Positions 8,429 through 18,303 of a stretch of 52,494 nt of DNA are shown one piece after another (the first letter of the stretch is position 1; every line of letters starts with the position of its first letter). A program made the position numbers and the translations under genes. The notes below the pieces were generated by a model. That model had not been told where the DNA came from and ran no database searches. It saw only the letters and a program-made list of their open reading frames with translations. This stretch comes from an uncultured Bacteroidia bacterium (lineage in GTDB: Bacteria; Bacteroidota; Bacteroidia; Bacteroidales; Prolixibacteraceae). The DNA lies in assembly GCA_903905505.1 (NCBI GenBank), contig CAIVGL010000102.1:1-52494 (forward strand), read 5' to 3'.

Positions 8429-10276
8429 TTATTGTTTTTTAATTGGCTGAAAGGCTTCCGGAGTTCGATTGAAGATCCCTCTGATTTTTGAAATTGTAAA
8501 TTTCGGAGTCCTGTCGTACCGGTAAATGCCATTTTGTTCTTGCTCAACATCGAAGAGTTGAGTATAGCAATAACCCGATATGGAAGGATAGAATAAAATC
8601 GCATCTGTTAGTTTTGTTAAATGAGCCACAAACTCATCTTCTGTCGATGGAGCATCCTTGTAAAACCAATAGCCGTCTTCAGGAACTGATTTTGATATCA
8701 TCCGTACTCCACCATATTCATCGAGGATAAAGGGCTGGCCTTCATAGGGTACTTGGTCAGTGTTGTTGACGTAGACTGCCGAATTAGCAGTTGGAGCCAT
8801 CATCTCCTTGAGTTTGGCAGGGTCTTGCTCATAGACATGAGACGAGTAAATATCTGTTTTGATGTGGTAATATCCGCTGGCATCGTTGATCGGCCGAGTC
8901 GGGTCAATCCGTTTTGTTGCATTGTAGACATCATTAACTAGTCGATCGTAGTGAATCGGGTGAGCTTTTTTCAAGCCAGTCTCATTAAACGGCGTCCAGA
9001 TGATGATGGAAGGGTGATTGCGATCTCGTTCTACGATATCTTCCCATTCACTAAGGAAATTACGACCTGCTTCGACATCTGCGGTGTTGCATCCCCAGCT
9101 CGATGATTCGCCCCAAGTGAGGTAGCCTAGTTTATCGGCCCAGTAATGAAACCGTTCTTCAAAGACTTTTTGATGCAGACGAGCTCCATTGAAGCCAGCA
9201 TCTAAAGAGAGCTGAATGTCATTTTTTAGTGCCGCATCTGTAGGAGCTGTCCAGATACCATCTGGGTAAAACCCTTGGTCTAGCACTAGTCTTAAATAGA
9301 GCGGTTGGTTATTTAGGTAAAGTCGGTTTCCTTCAATGTGGATCTTCCGTAGTCCACCGTAGCTTTTTACCTCGTCAAGGAGGTGGTTATTTTTGTCGGT
9401 TATTTGGTAGTCGAATTCATATAAGAACGGAGATTCTGGCGACCACACCTTTGGATTTTTCAAAGTCAGCTCAGCGCTTGTTGAGTTGCTGGCAATAAGT
9501 GTTTTCTCGTTTACGACTTTCCCTTTTTCAAGAATACGGATCTTAAGCTTCATGCCACGCTCAAGTCCATAAAACTGTGGTTCGAAGATAAATTTGTTGT
9601 GATCAAAATCTGCCGTAACGCGACAGTCTTTTAATCCATTGGGTGATACTGGTTCCATCCATACGGTTTGCCAGATGCCAGTGGTTCGCGTGTAAACGCC
9701 ACCATAAGATTTTAGGGCTCCACTCTGTTTGCCAACGGGTTGTTTGCCTGAACGGGTGATGTCAATGATGTGTAAGACTAGCTGATGATTCGCTCCAAAT
9801 TTTATAAATCGGGTGATGTCGTAGGTAAACGAAGCTGTTCCTCCAAAATGTGTTCCGACTGGTTGTCCGTCGATGAGTAGCTCACTTTGATAATCGACGG
9901 CACCAAAATGGAGCAAGACTTTTTTTCCTTGCCAGGCGGCAGGAATTTCAAGTGTGCGGTGGTACCACATGTTTTCGATGAAGTCGGTATAACCGACTCC
10001 AGAAAGTTTGCTTTCAGGGCAAAATGGGACCGTAATTTTTTGATTGAAACCGGTGGAGGTTTGGTAACCTCTTTGGGCTCCAGTATTGCTGAAATCGAAG
10101 GTGTACGACCAGGTACCATTTAGGTTCACCCAGGTTGAACGCTCAAACTGTGGTTTTGGATATTCTGGTCGCGGTATGACTTGTGCTTTTAATCCAAATG
10201 CAGATATAAGGAGTGCGATTAGGGCCAAGGTTAAATAACTGCTTTTTATTCTCATCTTTTGATTTTTATTGGACAT
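8429..10276 (-). CDS. GH2 family glycoside hydrolase, paralogue B
   Basis: This 615-residue protein is closely related to the neighbouring GH2 enzyme along its whole length, for example in WTAPTD, NGARLHQK and FHYWADKLGYLTW. It has the same three domains: sugar-binding, immunoglobulin-like and TIM barrel. Glu432 in PFNETG is the predicted acid/base and Glu520 in LDEYGG the nucleophile. I chose the ATG at 10276; in-frame starts exist at 10306 (GTG) and 10291, and also at 10255, the last giving the shortest signal peptide (ending GLKAQ). It is the first gene after the terminator that closes the SusC/D operon, so it probably has its own promoter in 10277-10372, where I could not identify a convincing consensus. 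Substrate is unknown, and divergence from paralogue A may reflect different linkages. Confidence 0.9.
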   Translation of the reverse strand: MSNKNQKMRIKSSYLTLALIALLISAFGLKAQVIPRPEYPKPQFERSTWVNLNGTWSYTFDFSNTGAQRGYQTSTGFNQKITVPFCPESKLSGVGYTDFIENMWYHRTLEIPAAWQGKKVLLHFGAVDYQSELLIDGQPVGTHFGGTASFTYDITRFIKFGANHQLVLHIIDITRSGKQPVGKQSGALKSYGGVYTRTTGIWQTVWMEPVSPNGLKDCRVTADFDHNKFIFEPQFYGLERGMKLKIRILEKGKVVNEKTLIASNSTSAELTLKNPKVWSPESPFLYEFDYQITDKNNHLLDEVKSYGGLRKIHIEGNRLYLNNQPLYLRLVLDQGFYPDGIWTAPTDAALKNDIQLSLDAGFNGARLHQKVFEERFHYWADKLGYLTWGESSSWGCNTADVEAGRNFLSEWEDIVERDRNHPSIIIWTPFNETGLKKAHPIHYDRLVNDVYNATKRIDPTRPINDASGYYHIKTDIYSSHVYEQDPAKLKEMMAPTANSAVYVNNTDQVPYEGQPFILDEYGGVRMISKSVPEDGYWFYKDAPSTEDEFVAHLTKLTDAILFYPSISGYCYTQLFDVEQEQNGIYRYDRTPKFTISKIRGIFNRTPEAFQPIKKQ

Positions 10277-10372
10277 AGTTCGCACAGGCATCACTTCTAT
10301 AGACACTAAAAAGGTGGTGTTGTAGACACTTATTTTAAAGCTATAAATATTGAGCGTATAGCTTAGAGAGAT

Positions 10373-10410
10373 AAAAACTCCCGAACCTCTAAATAGAAAT
10401 TCGGGAGTTT
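10373..10410 (-). terminator. Intrinsic terminator ending the SusC/SusD operon
   Basis: An 11-bp perfect inverted repeat (375-385 with 400-410, core CTCCCGAA/TTCGGGAG) has a 14-nt loop and, read on the minus strand, is followed by a T-rich run. It lies 22 bp beyond the stop of the surface lipoprotein gene and ahead of the GH2 genes, so it separates the uptake genes from the enzyme genes. Confidence 0.8.
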
Positions 10411-10431
10411 AGAGAATTTATTAAATCTGAA

Positions 10432-11283
10432 TTATTTAACTTCTTTCAAGCGGAATACACCTTTCCAGTAAGATGTTGAACCTCCAGTTGCTGGATAAGC
10501 TGTTCCAACAACGTTGGCCGCTGGTACAGCAGTTGTATTGTACACAATTGAATCATTAGCTGGAGTATAAATTCCACTATGATTTGCGTAATTAATCGGT
10601 ATCGCAGAACTTGCTACACCACCAAAGTAATCAACGTGCAATACATTGCCAGTTTCGATGTTCCATTTTGACAATGGCCATACAGTCACTGGGAAACCAG
10701 GGACAATCATTTGCCATCCTTTGTCAGATATGAAAATCCAAACGCAATCTATTGCCACTGTTGCTCCAGCTTTTAGAAAGGTTCCTCTGAAAACTTTAGA
10801 TGCAAGTGGTGAATTACCTATTCTTACCCGATCAAAGGCAAGGTAAGTCGTATCTCCATAAGCAAAGTTGATGTTTTCATTTTCATAACTTAATGTACCT
10901 CTCAAGACTACTGGAGATGCTGCCACTATTTCTGACTTTTTTCCAGAACTTCCTAGAGCGGTAGTTGTCAAGTCGAATTTAGTTCCGTCGGCAGTCCATG
11001 TTGCCGCTTTATTTGCGACAACGTTTATAGTCGTACGTAAGGTATGGTTGTCGACCGTAAGAATCTTTGCCGTACCTCCACTTGTAAGGGTCATAACATG
11101 CGTTACGTCACCATTGTAATAACGATTTGTCATTAAATCATACAATGGATTTCCGATCCAGACCGTTCCAGGAAGGGGGAAAGTGACATCTGGCTCAGAC
11201 TTCTTACAAGAAGTAAAGGCTAGTACACTCATAAGTCCTGCGACCATTGTGTATAATAAGTATTTTCTCATAATTTTTTTCAT
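10432..11283 (-). CDS. Unrecognised surface lipoprotein in the SusE/SusF position
   Basis: The 283-residue protein has a type II signal peptide with the lipidated cysteine at residue 26 (AFTSCKK). The rest is beta-rich with many Thr, Ser, Gly and aromatic residues and no predicted membrane segment. I do not recognise a family. In Sus-type operons the gene directly after susD is often an accessory glycan-binding lipoprotein (SusE/SusF-like) or a surface endo-enzyme. No catalytic motif is evident, so a binding role is the more likely inference. It starts with ATG at 11281-11283, 40 bp after the susD stop, and is followed by a strong terminator, making it the last gene of the uptake operon. Confidence 0.7.
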   Translation of the reverse strand: MKKIMRKYLLYTMVAGLMSVLAFTSCKKSEPDVTFPLPGTVWIGNPLYDLMTNRYYNGDVTHVMTLTSGGTAKILTVDNHTLRTTINVVANKAATWTADGTKFDLTTTALGSSGKKSEIVAASPVVLRGTLSYENENINFAYGDTTYLAFDRVRIGNSPLASKVFRGTFLKAGATVAIDCVWIFISDKGWQMIVPGFPVTVWPLSKWNIETGNVLHVDYFGGVASSAIPINYANHSGIYTPANDSIVYNTTAVPAANVVGTAYPATGGSTSYWKGVFRLKEVK

Positions 11284-11323
11284 TTTAACTTGTTAATGCT
11301 TTTATAATAGCTACTTATCCCAA

Positions 11324-13246
11324 TTAATTAAATTTAGGATCGAATGTACCGCCATAATTTTTGCTTTGTACAACCTTTGGATCAGTTAATAGGATACCAG
11401 AAGGTATTGGCTCAAGAGCATTGTTGTCATGAGGATTCAGTACACTGGCGCTCGCGTCAGCAATGATCACTTTATCCGTAAACATTTCCAGGTAAAGTGC
11501 ATCTGGATTTGTAGATTTTGCCAAGGTATCACCCATTGCTCTCATTACATCAGAAGCTGATAATGAATTTGATGATAGCGTTGCAATGACAATGGTTTTA
11601 CCATTGATTGAAGCTTTCATTTTGAGGTTGTTTACCCCTGCATCATTCAGCTTCGACTGCCTACCATACCAGTATCTGTAGTTGCGGAAGTCTCCAAACA
11701 ACACACGACGTTTGATATCCCAAACACGTTTGCCTTCGTATACTAACTCAATCAAACGCTCGTTCAAGATTAACTTAGTCCAAGCTGCTTTGTCGGTTAC
11801 ACCAGCAAAACCATAGCTACCATCTTTATTCTCGATTCCGGCTCTTGCTCTGATTGGAGTCAATAAACCTACAACTTGTGAACGGTTAGCATCTAACTCA
11901 TTGGCACATTCAGCTAAGCTTAATAAAACCTCAGCATAACGGTAGATTGGCCAGTTTGTAGCAATCTGATCTAACTGTTGGTTGTGAAGTGTGGTGTCAC
12001 ACCCTTTTCTCTGGCGAACTCCTGTTCCTCCTCCACGTGTTACATCAAAAGGATGATTTCCTTTGATTGTTCCGGTAAAGGTCCACTCACGACGATTTGG
12101 ATTGGCAATTGCAGTTGGATTTGGAGGGAATACAAATTTCGCTCCATTGTATGCAAATGTTTGTTTGAAACGAGGATCTCTGTTATTCCAGAAAAGTTTA
12201 TCGTTATAGGCATAGGTAGAGGTAAGGGTATCTTTACCGTCTAACATCGGGTAACGTTGAAGTAATTGCCATGTTGGAACGGCATCTTCATTACCACCAC
12301 CTTGATCTGTTGGACGACTACTTCCTTTATAAAGACCAGCCGAGTTTGAGGTTGGATAGGTAAATTCTTGTGCCCAGATCCACTCTTTTTTCGCTCCTGC
12401 TTTATCATAGAACATCGCAGTATAAGGTTTTGTTAAACCTCTTGAAGTGGTGTATAAACCATATCCTTTGCTATCTAACCAAGTTTTAACTGTTGACCAT
12501 GCAGTATATGCATCTTGCCAGTAAGCTTGGCTTGGTGTAGTATTAAAGATTGGACTTGCTTTCCACATCAATACATCAGCTTTGTAGATCAACGCAATTG
12601 GTTTAGTCACCCTAAACTTATCGTAACCTGTTATGGCTACCCCAGGTCCTGATGGCTCTGGTAGATAAGCAATCGCACTATCTAAACATTGTGTGATGTA
12701 GTTAAAACACTCTAAGGTCGTATTTCTTGCTTGACCTAGCTCTTGAGGGTTTGGACTACTTGCACTGATCACTGATTTTACAAGTGGTACACCACCGTAA
12801 GTCTTAACCAACTTGAAGTATTGATGCGCCATCATAAAGAAAGCTTGTCCTTTAAGTTTGTTTTTACTTGCGTAAGTTGCTACACCAATATTTTCAAAGA
12901 ATCTGTTTAGATCACGAATATTTGAATAGGCACTTGAAAATGTAGTATAGGCTTGAATACCTGATCCACTACCAGTTGCAATTTGATCGGTGTTAAACTG
13001 AGTCCAGGCATTTTGTTGCCAAAGGCCAAACTCTTCCGTTGCTGGAGCATCCATCTTCGTGAAGTCACTATATAACCCGCTGTAAAATTTATTCACATAT
13101 TGGGTTGTAAAAGCTTCGTCAGTCCAAACCATCGAAGGGTCAAGACTCTTGTACTGCTTGATATCATCAAATACTCTATTGCAAGATGATAAAAGCACCA
13201 TCGTAAATCCCAAAAGGACAACGTATCTCTTTATATATAAATTCAT
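11324..13246 (-). CDS. susD: SusD/RagB-family nutrient-binding lipoprotein
   Basis: This 640-residue protein has a lipoprotein signal with the acylated cysteine at residue 22 (LLSSCNR). The SusD N-terminal region follows, including FDDIKQY and a TPR-like helical region with LKGQAFFMMAHQYFKLVKTYGGVPLV, read here as two short motifs (AFFMMAHQYF and YGGVPLV), both typical of the family. The C-terminal RagB/SusD domain includes RYAEVLLSLAECANE and ERLIELVYEGKRVWDIKR-type segments. SusD proteins cap the SusC barrel at the cell surface and capture oligosaccharides. It lies 35 bp behind susC and is surely co-transcribed. At 640 residues it is somewhat longer than the commonest members (500-600). Confidence 0.97.
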   Translation of the reverse strand: MNLYIKRYVVLLGFTMVLLSSCNRVFDDIKQYKSLDPSMVWTDEAFTTQYVNKFYSGLYSDFTKMDAPATEEFGLWQQNAWTQFNTDQIATGSGSGIQAYTTFSSAYSNIRDLNRFFENIGVATYASKNKLKGQAFFMMAHQYFKLVKTYGGVPLVKSVISASSPNPQELGQARNTTLECFNYITQCLDSAIAYLPEPSGPGVAITGYDKFRVTKPIALIYKADVLMWKASPIFNTTPSQAYWQDAYTAWSTVKTWLDSKGYGLYTTSRGLTKPYTAMFYDKAGAKKEWIWAQEFTYPTSNSAGLYKGSSRPTDQGGGNEDAVPTWQLLQRYPMLDGKDTLTSTYAYNDKLFWNNRDPRFKQTFAYNGAKFVFPPNPTAIANPNRREWTFTGTIKGNHPFDVTRGGGTGVRQRKGCDTTLHNQQLDQIATNWPIYRYAEVLLSLAECANELDANRSQVVGLLTPIRARAGIENKDGSYGFAGVTDKAAWTKLILNERLIELVYEGKRVWDIKRRVLFGDFRNYRYWYGRQSKLNDAGVNNLKMKASINGKTIVIATLSSNSLSASDVMRAMGDTLAKSTNPDALYLEMFTDKVIIADASASVLNPHDNNALEPIPSGILLTDPKVVQSKNYGGTFDPKFN

Positions 13247-13281
13247 AATAGTATAATTTTAAAGGTTTTATAAAAAGATTA

Positions 13282-16200
13282 TTACAGAGTAATGTTAACT
13301 CCTAATGAATAACTCTTTAAGATCGGGTAGGCGCCGCCTTCCGTTGCTTCAGGCTCCATGATCTTTGGACAAAGTTTATAGATCATAAATGGATTCTCTA
13401 GGTTGACAAATAGTTTCACCCCTTGAATACCAACTTTTTGGCTTAAATTAGCTGGGATGGTATAGCTTAACGACATGTTTTTCATACGTAAGAATTGCAT
13501 GTTGTAAAGGTTTAGAGTACTTGCCTTATCAGTTCCGCCACCTGGCCATCCTCCACCTAATGCATAGATTGGGCTCGGCATACCATTGATGTTAGATGGA
13601 GTCCACTCATTTCCCCAGAATGCACTATACATTGAGAAGTTTGCAGTGTATCCTCTATCCCAACTTCTCCAGTACGATCCAACACCGGCTGCGATCATAT
13701 TTAAATTCCAACCTTTGTAGCTGATGTTTGCATTTAAACCAAACACCATACGTGGTGAACTATATTTACCAGGGAACCAAACTTTATCATCGTTACCATT
13801 CTGATTTACGTTACCATCAGGAGAGTTTGCAAAAAGCGTGTTGTTTGATCCACGAAAATCCTGCGCGAAAACCTGTCCTGGTTGAACTTGTCCACCAGTA
13901 GTCGTATAACGAGTTGCACCAACTGCATTTTCAGCCCCAATTCTTAACGCCTCAGCAACGGTACGGATAACACCATTACCAGTTCTGTTTTGTAGGATCA
14001 TCCAGTTACGAAGACGGTAAGTTGGTTGTCCAACCTCGATATCATACGCACGTGTGCCAGCTGCTAAATCCCTCACAAGAACTTTATTCTTGTTGTAAGA
14101 TGCATTCGCGCCAACTGAGAAGTTTACCTCGCCAATTTTATTTGCGTAGTTCACTGTTAACTCAGTTCCCCATGATTTCATAATACCGTAGTTTACATCA
14201 GGAAGATTTGCACCAATGATTGAAGGTGTAGACAAAAGTCTGTTTGATAAGATATCAGTCGTTCTTTTGTTATATCCTTCAATAGCAAATGTTAAGGTAT
14301 TATTTAGTACTCCAAATTCAACACCTAAGTTGGTGTTTGCATTTTTCTCCCAAGTGATAAATGGGTTAGGTACAACTGAAGTTGCTAAAGTTGAATATAC
14401 GTCCGTGTTGTTTGTAACTTGTGAACCTCCTGAGAACATATCCATCCACTGCCAAGGGTTGGTAGTGTCGGTACCAGTTAAGCCATATGATCCTCTTAAT
14501 TTAAATGAGTTGATCACATTTTTTACAGGCTCAAAGAATGACTCTTTAGATACGATCCATGCTGCAGATGCGGCAGGGAAATTACCCCACTTCTGACTTG
14601 GTGCAAATTTGTAAGATCCATCACGACGCATCGTAGCACCTAAGATATACTTACCTGAAAAGTCATAATCTAAACGGCCGATATACGAAGCCATACCGTC
14701 TTGACCGGTGATATCACCAGAAGTTAATTGGTTCGCTACATCGGTACTGCCACCGCTAATCTGGTTGTATGATTCTAACGCAAAACCACGACGATAAGCC
14801 GAGATTGCATCACCTTGAGATCCACGGAACTCATAACCCGCAAATGCTGCGATGTTGTGTTGACCAAAGCTACGCGCATAGTTTAATTGTAAGTTTCCTT
14901 GGTAACCAGTTGATGAACCGTAGTTCTGAGTTAAACTGTTGTAAGTGTTATTACCTTGTGCATTTCTAGTTCTCCATCCGTTTGCACCTGAAAAGTTGAA
15001 TGCAGCTGTTGGGATATGTCGATCGTAGATAATGTTATAGTAATAAGGAGAAGTACTCCACTGTCTGTCTTTAGACCATCTGTTGTTGTAGGTTAAAGTT
15101 GAACTAGCAGACAATCCTTCAATTCCAGGGATACGGTATTTTAATGATCCTTGAGTACTTAAGGCTGTGTTGAAATACTGACTATTACCACTCTTACCAA
15201 ACATGACCGAAGCAATGCTTGGATCTAATGGATAATTAACCCCATCAATTGCCATCGAATAAGGCTGTACTGCTGGACGAAGGTATAGGTTACCATAGTT
15301 TAGGTCGTTACCATTGATACTTCCACTGATGTCACTATTAGCTCCTGGTGCTCCACCTGCAGAAGTTGGTCGTACGTTCTTGTCCCATGATGCAGACATT
15401 CTAAAGTTGAATGTTAAGCGATCTGTAATTTTAGACTCAATTTTCGTTAGAACGGTGTATTTCTCGTAGTTTACACTTAGTTTTGGTTGGTCGGTTGTGT
15501 TCCAGCTACCAGAGACAAAATATTTTGTCTTATCTGAACCGCCACTCGCCGAGATGTTATGATTCTTAGAAACTGGATTCGACCAGAATTCATCGAACGC
15601 GCTATAATTGTGCGTTTTGAAAAAATCTAACTCGTAAGGTAAATACCAATCGCCTGCTGTAGCTGATCTGCCAACCATTTTACTCCAACGGTTTTGTTGA
15701 AGCGCATAGTCGTAGGCATTAAGTTTAGGAACAAGCTGAATTGGATCACTTGAAGCATACTGGAAGCCATAATTGATTTTAGCTTTACCAGTATCTCCAA
15801 CTTTAGTTGTTACCAAGATAACACCTTCTCCCGCTTTCATACCATAAATAGCAGCAGAGGCCGCATCTTTAAGAATACTCATCGAGGCAATGTCATTTGG
15901 ATTCAACGCCTGAAAAGCCTGAACATCCATTACCACACCATCAATAACATAGAGTGCTCCAGCTCCTTGTTTCCAAGAAGATACTTCACGGATCTGTACA
16001 GTTGGCGTCGTACCAGTAAGTGAGGTTGATGCCGTTACACGTACACCAGTTGCAAGACCAGTGATCAAGTTTAACGGAGAGGTAACTGCACCACGATCTG
16101 CCAATAGTTTTGGAGAGATAGTCGATACAGAACCACTGATTTTTTCACGAGTGGTTGTTACACCATAACCCATGGTTACAATCTCACCTAATTGAACAGC

Positions 16201-16821
16201 TTGTTCTTTTAGCGAAACAGTAAAGGATGTTTTCCCTGCAATGGCTAACTCTTGTGAGTTCATACCAATAAAGGAAACAACCAATGTTTTTGCATCAGAA
16301 GCTACAGATAGACTGAACTTGCCATCCATGTCTGTTGTAACACCAATTGTCGTTCCTTTAACAGAAACGGTGGCTCCAGGAATTGGAAGCCCTTTGGTGT
16401 CGACAACACTACCTGTAATCGCATTCTTCTGCTGTTCTGCTGGATTGTTCGCGTCTGAAGCTTCAGCGCGTTTGATCACAACAGTGCGATCATCAACCTC
16501 ATAGGTAAACCCATAAGGAGTGATCACTTTGTCAAGTACATCTTCCAATTTGGCGTCGTGCATGTCGACAGACACCTCAGGAACATTCGTTAAATTATCA
16601 GAACGGTAAAGGAACTGAAAATCACTCTGATCCTCAATTAACCTTAATACTTCTGATACATTCGCTTTCTCGACCTTCAGGTTAAGGACGGTCTGTTGAG
16701 AATAGACACTTGCCGATAACTGCAAGAGTCCTGCGAAAATGAAAAACATAGTAATCCTCATCATAAAGAAGATTTTTGTCCACCCGCTGTTGCAGATGGA
16801 ATTCCATCGTTTTTTTTTCAT
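13282..16821 (-). CDS. susC: SusC/RagA-type TonB-dependent receptor with STN signalling domain
   Basis: The 1179-residue outer-membrane receptor starts with a long signal peptide (cleaved near ASVYS, about residue 41). Then come an STN (secretin/TonB short N-terminal) domain at about 47-117, a carboxypeptidase-regulatory-like beta-sandwich (about 135-205, ITGSVVDTKGLPIPGA), a TonB-box-like stretch near 213-225 and a plug domain with LYVIDGV (290-296) and AAIYGMKAGEGVILVTTK (323-340). A 22-strand-type barrel fills the rest. It imports glycan fragments delivered by SusD, using TonB energy. The STN domain is the part that contacts a FecR partner, and a FecR gene lies directly upstream, so this receptor should both transport and signal. 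ATG start at 16819-16821. Confidence 0.97.
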   Translation of the reverse strand: MKKKRWNSICNSGWTKIFFMMRITMFFIFAGLLQLSASVYSQQTVLNLKVEKANVSEVLRLIEDQSDFQFLYRSDNLTNVPEVSVDMHDAKLEDVLDKVITPYGFTYEVDDRTVVIKRAEASDANNPAEQQKNAITGSVVDTKGLPIPGATVSVKGTTIGVTTDMDGKFSLSVASDAKTLVVSFIGMNSQELAIAGKTSFTVSLKEQAVQLGEIVTMGYGVTTTREKISGSVSTISPKLLADRGAVTSPLNLITGLATGVRVTASTSLTGTTPTVQIREVSSWKQGAGALYVIDGVVMDVQAFQALNPNDIASMSILKDAASAAIYGMKAGEGVILVTTKVGDTGKAKINYGFQYASSDPIQLVPKLNAYDYALQQNRWSKMVGRSATAGDWYLPYELDFFKTHNYSAFDEFWSNPVSKNHNISASGGSDKTKYFVSGSWNTTDQPKLSVNYEKYTVLTKIESKITDRLTFNFRMSASWDKNVRPTSAGGAPGANSDISGSINGNDLNYGNLYLRPAVQPYSMAIDGVNYPLDPSIASVMFGKSGNSQYFNTALSTQGSLKYRIPGIEGLSASSTLTYNNRWSKDRQWSTSPYYYNIIYDRHIPTAAFNFSGANGWRTRNAQGNNTYNSLTQNYGSSTGYQGNLQLNYARSFGQHNIAAFAGYEFRGSQGDAISAYRRGFALESYNQISGGSTDVANQLTSGDITGQDGMASYIGRLDYDFSGKYILGATMRRDGSYKFAPSQKWGNFPAASAAWIVSKESFFEPVKNVINSFKLRGSYGLTGTDTTNPWQWMDMFSGGSQVTNNTDVYSTLATSVVPNPFITWEKNANTNLGVEFGVLNNTLTFAIEGYNKRTTDILSNRLLSTPSIIGANLPDVNYGIMKSWGTELTVNYANKIGEVNFSVGANASYNKNKVLVRDLAAGTRAYDIEVGQPTYRLRNWMILQNRTGNGVIRTVAEALRIGAENAVGATRYTTTGGQVQPGQVFAQDFRGSNNTLFANSPDGNVNQNGNDDKVWFPGKYSSPRMVFGLNANISYKGWNLNMIAAGVGSYWRSWDRGYTANFSMYSAFWGNEWTPSNINGMPSPIYALGGGWPGGGTDKASTLNLYNMQFLRMKNMSLSYTIPANLSQKVGIQGVKLFVNLENPFMIYKLCPKIMEPEATEGGAYPILKSYSLGVNITL

Positions 16822-16872
16822 ACTTTTGAACTGGTTTTTGTTTAAAACATTTAGTTATTATTGCTGAATGTG

Positions 16873-16903
16873 ATCCGGGGAATGGTGCAAACATTCTCCG
16901 GAT
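16873..16903. other. Hairpin between fecR and susC
   Basis: Arms 873-884 and 892-903 (ATCCGGGGAATG / CATTCTCCGGAT) form a 12-bp stem with a 7-nt loop. Read on the minus strand, the direction of the genes, it has one A/C mismatch and no T run after it; on the plus strand the mismatch becomes G-U and a T5 run follows. It could be an attenuator, a processing site or a transcript-end stabiliser separating regulator from transporter expression. Confidence 0.55.
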
Positions 16904-16922
16904 TTTTGTAAAGCCTCTTTAG

Positions 16923-18089
16923 TTATCTAATCGTGATTTTTTTCTCCTCGACTAGAAAATTTACTTCGTTTGTTTTTCCGATTAATTTGATCACTTCGCT
17001 AAAATCGGTATAGCGCTTTAAATCCCCAGTAAAACGGAAGTTTTTCAACTCTTCTTGCGAAAACACAACTTCTACATTGTACCATCTTGCTAAGGTTTCC
17101 ATAATCTGAGCCAATGGTTGATTAGTAAACACAAATCGACCACTCTTCCAAGCAATATATTGGTACGTGCCAACGATACGCTTTGAAATTTTTCCATTTT
17201 CTCTATTTACAGCCCCTTGCTCATTAACCTCTAAGGTCTGAACTTTGTCAGGACTTGTATTTGCAAACATGGCAACAGACCCTTTTACAAGGGTTGTTGT
17301 CACAATAGGATTCTCGGTATAAGCCGATATGTTGAACTCGGTACCAATATCTTTTACTGTCTGACCTCTTGATTCTACAATAAAAGGTGAATTTTCGTTG
17401 TGCGCCACCTCAAAATAAGCCTCGCCAGTTAATTCTACTCGACGTTCGTTAGCCCCAAATTGCGCTGGGTAACGTAAGCTGGTTTCAGAATTTAGCCATA
17501 CCTTAGTCCCATCTGCAAGTTCAAGAAAAAACTCTCCTCCTCTTGGAATCGTTAAGGTGTTGTATTTGATCTCCGCTGGAATCTGATTTTGTGCAGCGTA
17601 TTGTAGTTTTGCCCCTTCGCTTTTGATCACTGCAGCCCCTTCTTTTAAAACAATATGTTGCGATGGAGTTAAATCGTGAACCGTGCCATCCGCTAATTTT
17701 AAGGTCGCTTGATTGCTTCCTGGATGAATGGCTTCAGCTTTTATAAGGGCAATCGCATTGTCACTCTCTTTCTTCGTAACATGGAAATAGGTAAAATAGA
17801 CAAAAACTGCAATGGCCGCGGCTGCTGTTGAAATGATCCAGCTCGCTTGACGGTTATTCTTCTTTAATGTGGAATGCTTGAAATTATTCCATGCTTTGGT
17901 ACATTCAATTTTGCACGCTTCAAAACTGGCGCCTTGTGAATAATAGGTTGTTGCATTATTTAGAAATTCTTGGTGGCTAGCATCCTCTTTAAGCCATTTC
18001 GAAAGCGCAAGCTCTTCTTTGGCCGTCAAGGATAGATTTGCCTTTTTCCAGATAATTTCAAAATCAATCATAATGCGATTCTTGATCAT
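16923..18089 (-). CDS. FecR-family anti-sigma factor
   Basis: The 388-residue protein has a cytoplasmic N-terminal region (1-82) with a WL-rich helix that would bind the sigma factor, one membrane segment (about 84-103), a periplasmic FecR domain (about 180-275, including GEAYFEVAHN and GTEFNISAY) and a C-terminal DUF4974 domain (about 315-385, ending in a beta-strand that can pair with an STN domain). It keeps the ECF sigma factor inactive until the receptor signals substrate. ATG at 18087-18089; a second ATG at 18071 would remove six residues. The gene lies between the sigma gene and susC on the same strand, the standard Bacteroidota order. Confidence 0.95.
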   Translation of the reverse strand: MIKNRIMIDFEIIWKKANLSLTAKEELALSKWLKEDASHQEFLNNATTYYSQGASFEACKIECTKAWNNFKHSTLKKNNRQASWIISTAAAAIAVFVYFTYFHVTKKESDNAIALIKAEAIHPGSNQATLKLADGTVHDLTPSQHIVLKEGAAVIKSEGAKLQYAAQNQIPAEIKYNTLTIPRGGEFFLELADGTKVWLNSETSLRYPAQFGANERRVELTGEAYFEVAHNENSPFIVESRGQTVKDIGTEFNISAYTENPIVTTTLVKGSVAMFANTSPDKVQTLEVNEQGAVNRENGKISKRIVGTYQYIAWKSGRFVFTNQPLAQIMETLARWYNVEVVFSQEELKNFRFTGDLKRYTDFSEVIKLIGKTNEVNFLVEEKKITIR

Positions 18090-18303
18090 AGTCTATTATA
18101 TTATAGTTTAGGTATGACACACGAAAATACAAAAAGGGTGACAAAAGTTAAATAAATGTTAAAATAAAGTTTGTTTTCTTTTTGTTGGATTTTATAATTT
18201 AGGAATATACCACCCTCTTAAACGTGAAAAACTGGCTTGGAACACATTGGTTGTCATCATGTTTGGTGGTTTGATGTGCTTTGTGAGATAGGTGAGCTCT
18301 AGA

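Noticed and set aside
6589-10276. Beta-glucuronidases
   Set aside because: Size and domain order fit, but I did not find the NxK motif that recognises the uronic acid carboxylate.
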